From Saccharomycodes ludwigii (taxonomy: Eukaryota; Ascomycota; Saccharomycetes; Saccharomycodales; Saccharomycodaceae), in assembly GCF_020623625.1 (NCBI RefSeq), contig NC_060205.1, forward strand, positions 799,501 through 863,500: a DNA stretch of 64,000 nucleotides, read 5' to 3'. Every line of letters starts with the position of its first letter. Within the stretch, counting starts at the first letter, position 1. Shown piece after piece: positions 63,719 through 64,000 of this stretch. The position numbers and the translations under genes are program-made. Under the pieces are notes generated by a model. That model searched no databases. It had not been told where the DNA came from and saw only the letters and a list, made by a program, of their open reading frames with translations.

Positions 63719-64000
63719 TGCGTATGCTTTTATATATATGTGTTTTCTTTGTGTATTACTTTAGTAGTATGGGTACTTAAATGTGGTAGTCTTGAAAGAC
63801 ATAATACGTATTTAAAATTTGTTTGAAAAATACAACAGATTTTTCTTTATCATTTTTGACTTCGAGGAAAAAAAAAAGAAACAAAAAAAAAAAAGAAACG
63901 AGAAAAAATACGTCATTTTAACACCAATGTCCGATAACATGGCACTTCGGAACTCGGTTTATTGCAGTTTGCTTTTAACAAGAATTAAATGCGGGGAAAA
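63719..64000. other. NOP9 upstream region to window end
   Basis: 282 bp with A-rich purine runs (about 63868-63906). No gene begins within the visible part. Confidence 0.5.

Overview
The window is an ordinary, gene-dense stretch of a budding-yeast nuclear chromosome. It is AT-rich, with long A/T homopolymers in nearly every intergenic gap. I identify 27 protein genes, all intronless in what I can read, plus one tRNA gene. A CTG codon (35155-35157, PRP8 codon 606) falls on a Leu that is conserved in Prp8, so CUG appears to be read as Leu.

Gene order points to a Saccharomycetaceae or Saccharomycodaceae yeast that never underwent the whole-genome duplication. From 1 to about 40.8 kb the genes are GND, RGD3, SVP26, tRNA-Thr, STB5, CTR2, ENO, SPC97, PUP2, GCN5, ATG7, NMD3, NOP19, DBP8, MTG2, THP2, CDC23 and PRP8. 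Order and strands match S. cerevisiae YHR183W to YHR165C in reverse. PUP2, GCN5 and NOP19, which in S. cerevisiae lie beside ENO1 on chromosome VII (YGR254W-YGR251W), are interleaved. This is the single ancestral track from which the two S. cerevisiae copies were thinned. The long A/T tracts would suit a Saccharomycodes-like species, but I cannot fix the species.

Between PRP8 and the next gene the synteny switches. From 41.3 to 61.5 kb the genes are GYP6, GPM1, NNR2, MCR1, DBR1, SDH1, AVT3, RPT1, RPC25, LTV1 and MRP8. They are collinear with S. cerevisiae YKL152C to YKL142W, with GYP6 (YJL044C, next to the SDH1 paralogue YJL045W) folded in. NOP9 (YJL010C) at the right end marks a second change of neighbourhood.

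Functionally this is housekeeping: central carbon metabolism (GND, ENO, GPM1, SDH1, NNR2, MCR1), ribosome biogenesis (NMD3, NOP19, DBP8, LTV1, NOP9, MTG2), proteasome (PUP2, RPT1), splicing and RNA metabolism (PRP8, DBR1, THP2, RPC25), chromatin (GCN5), cell cycle (CDC23, SPC97), autophagy (ATG7), transport (CTR2, AVT3, SVP26) and small-GTPase control (RGD3, GYP6). I see no transposon coding region, CRISPR array or clear viral insertion.

The least explained piece is the 1.35-kb ENO-SPC97 gap. It holds a weak point-centromere-like motif pair and an unassigned coding-like stretch. Other points worth a look are paired PACE-like sites at the two proteasome genes, a 57-bp tandem repeat in PRP8, a TBC domain split by a long Asn-rich insert in GYP6, and an apparently missing arginine finger in RGD3. 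All identifications rest on family knowledge recalled from memory; no database search was run.
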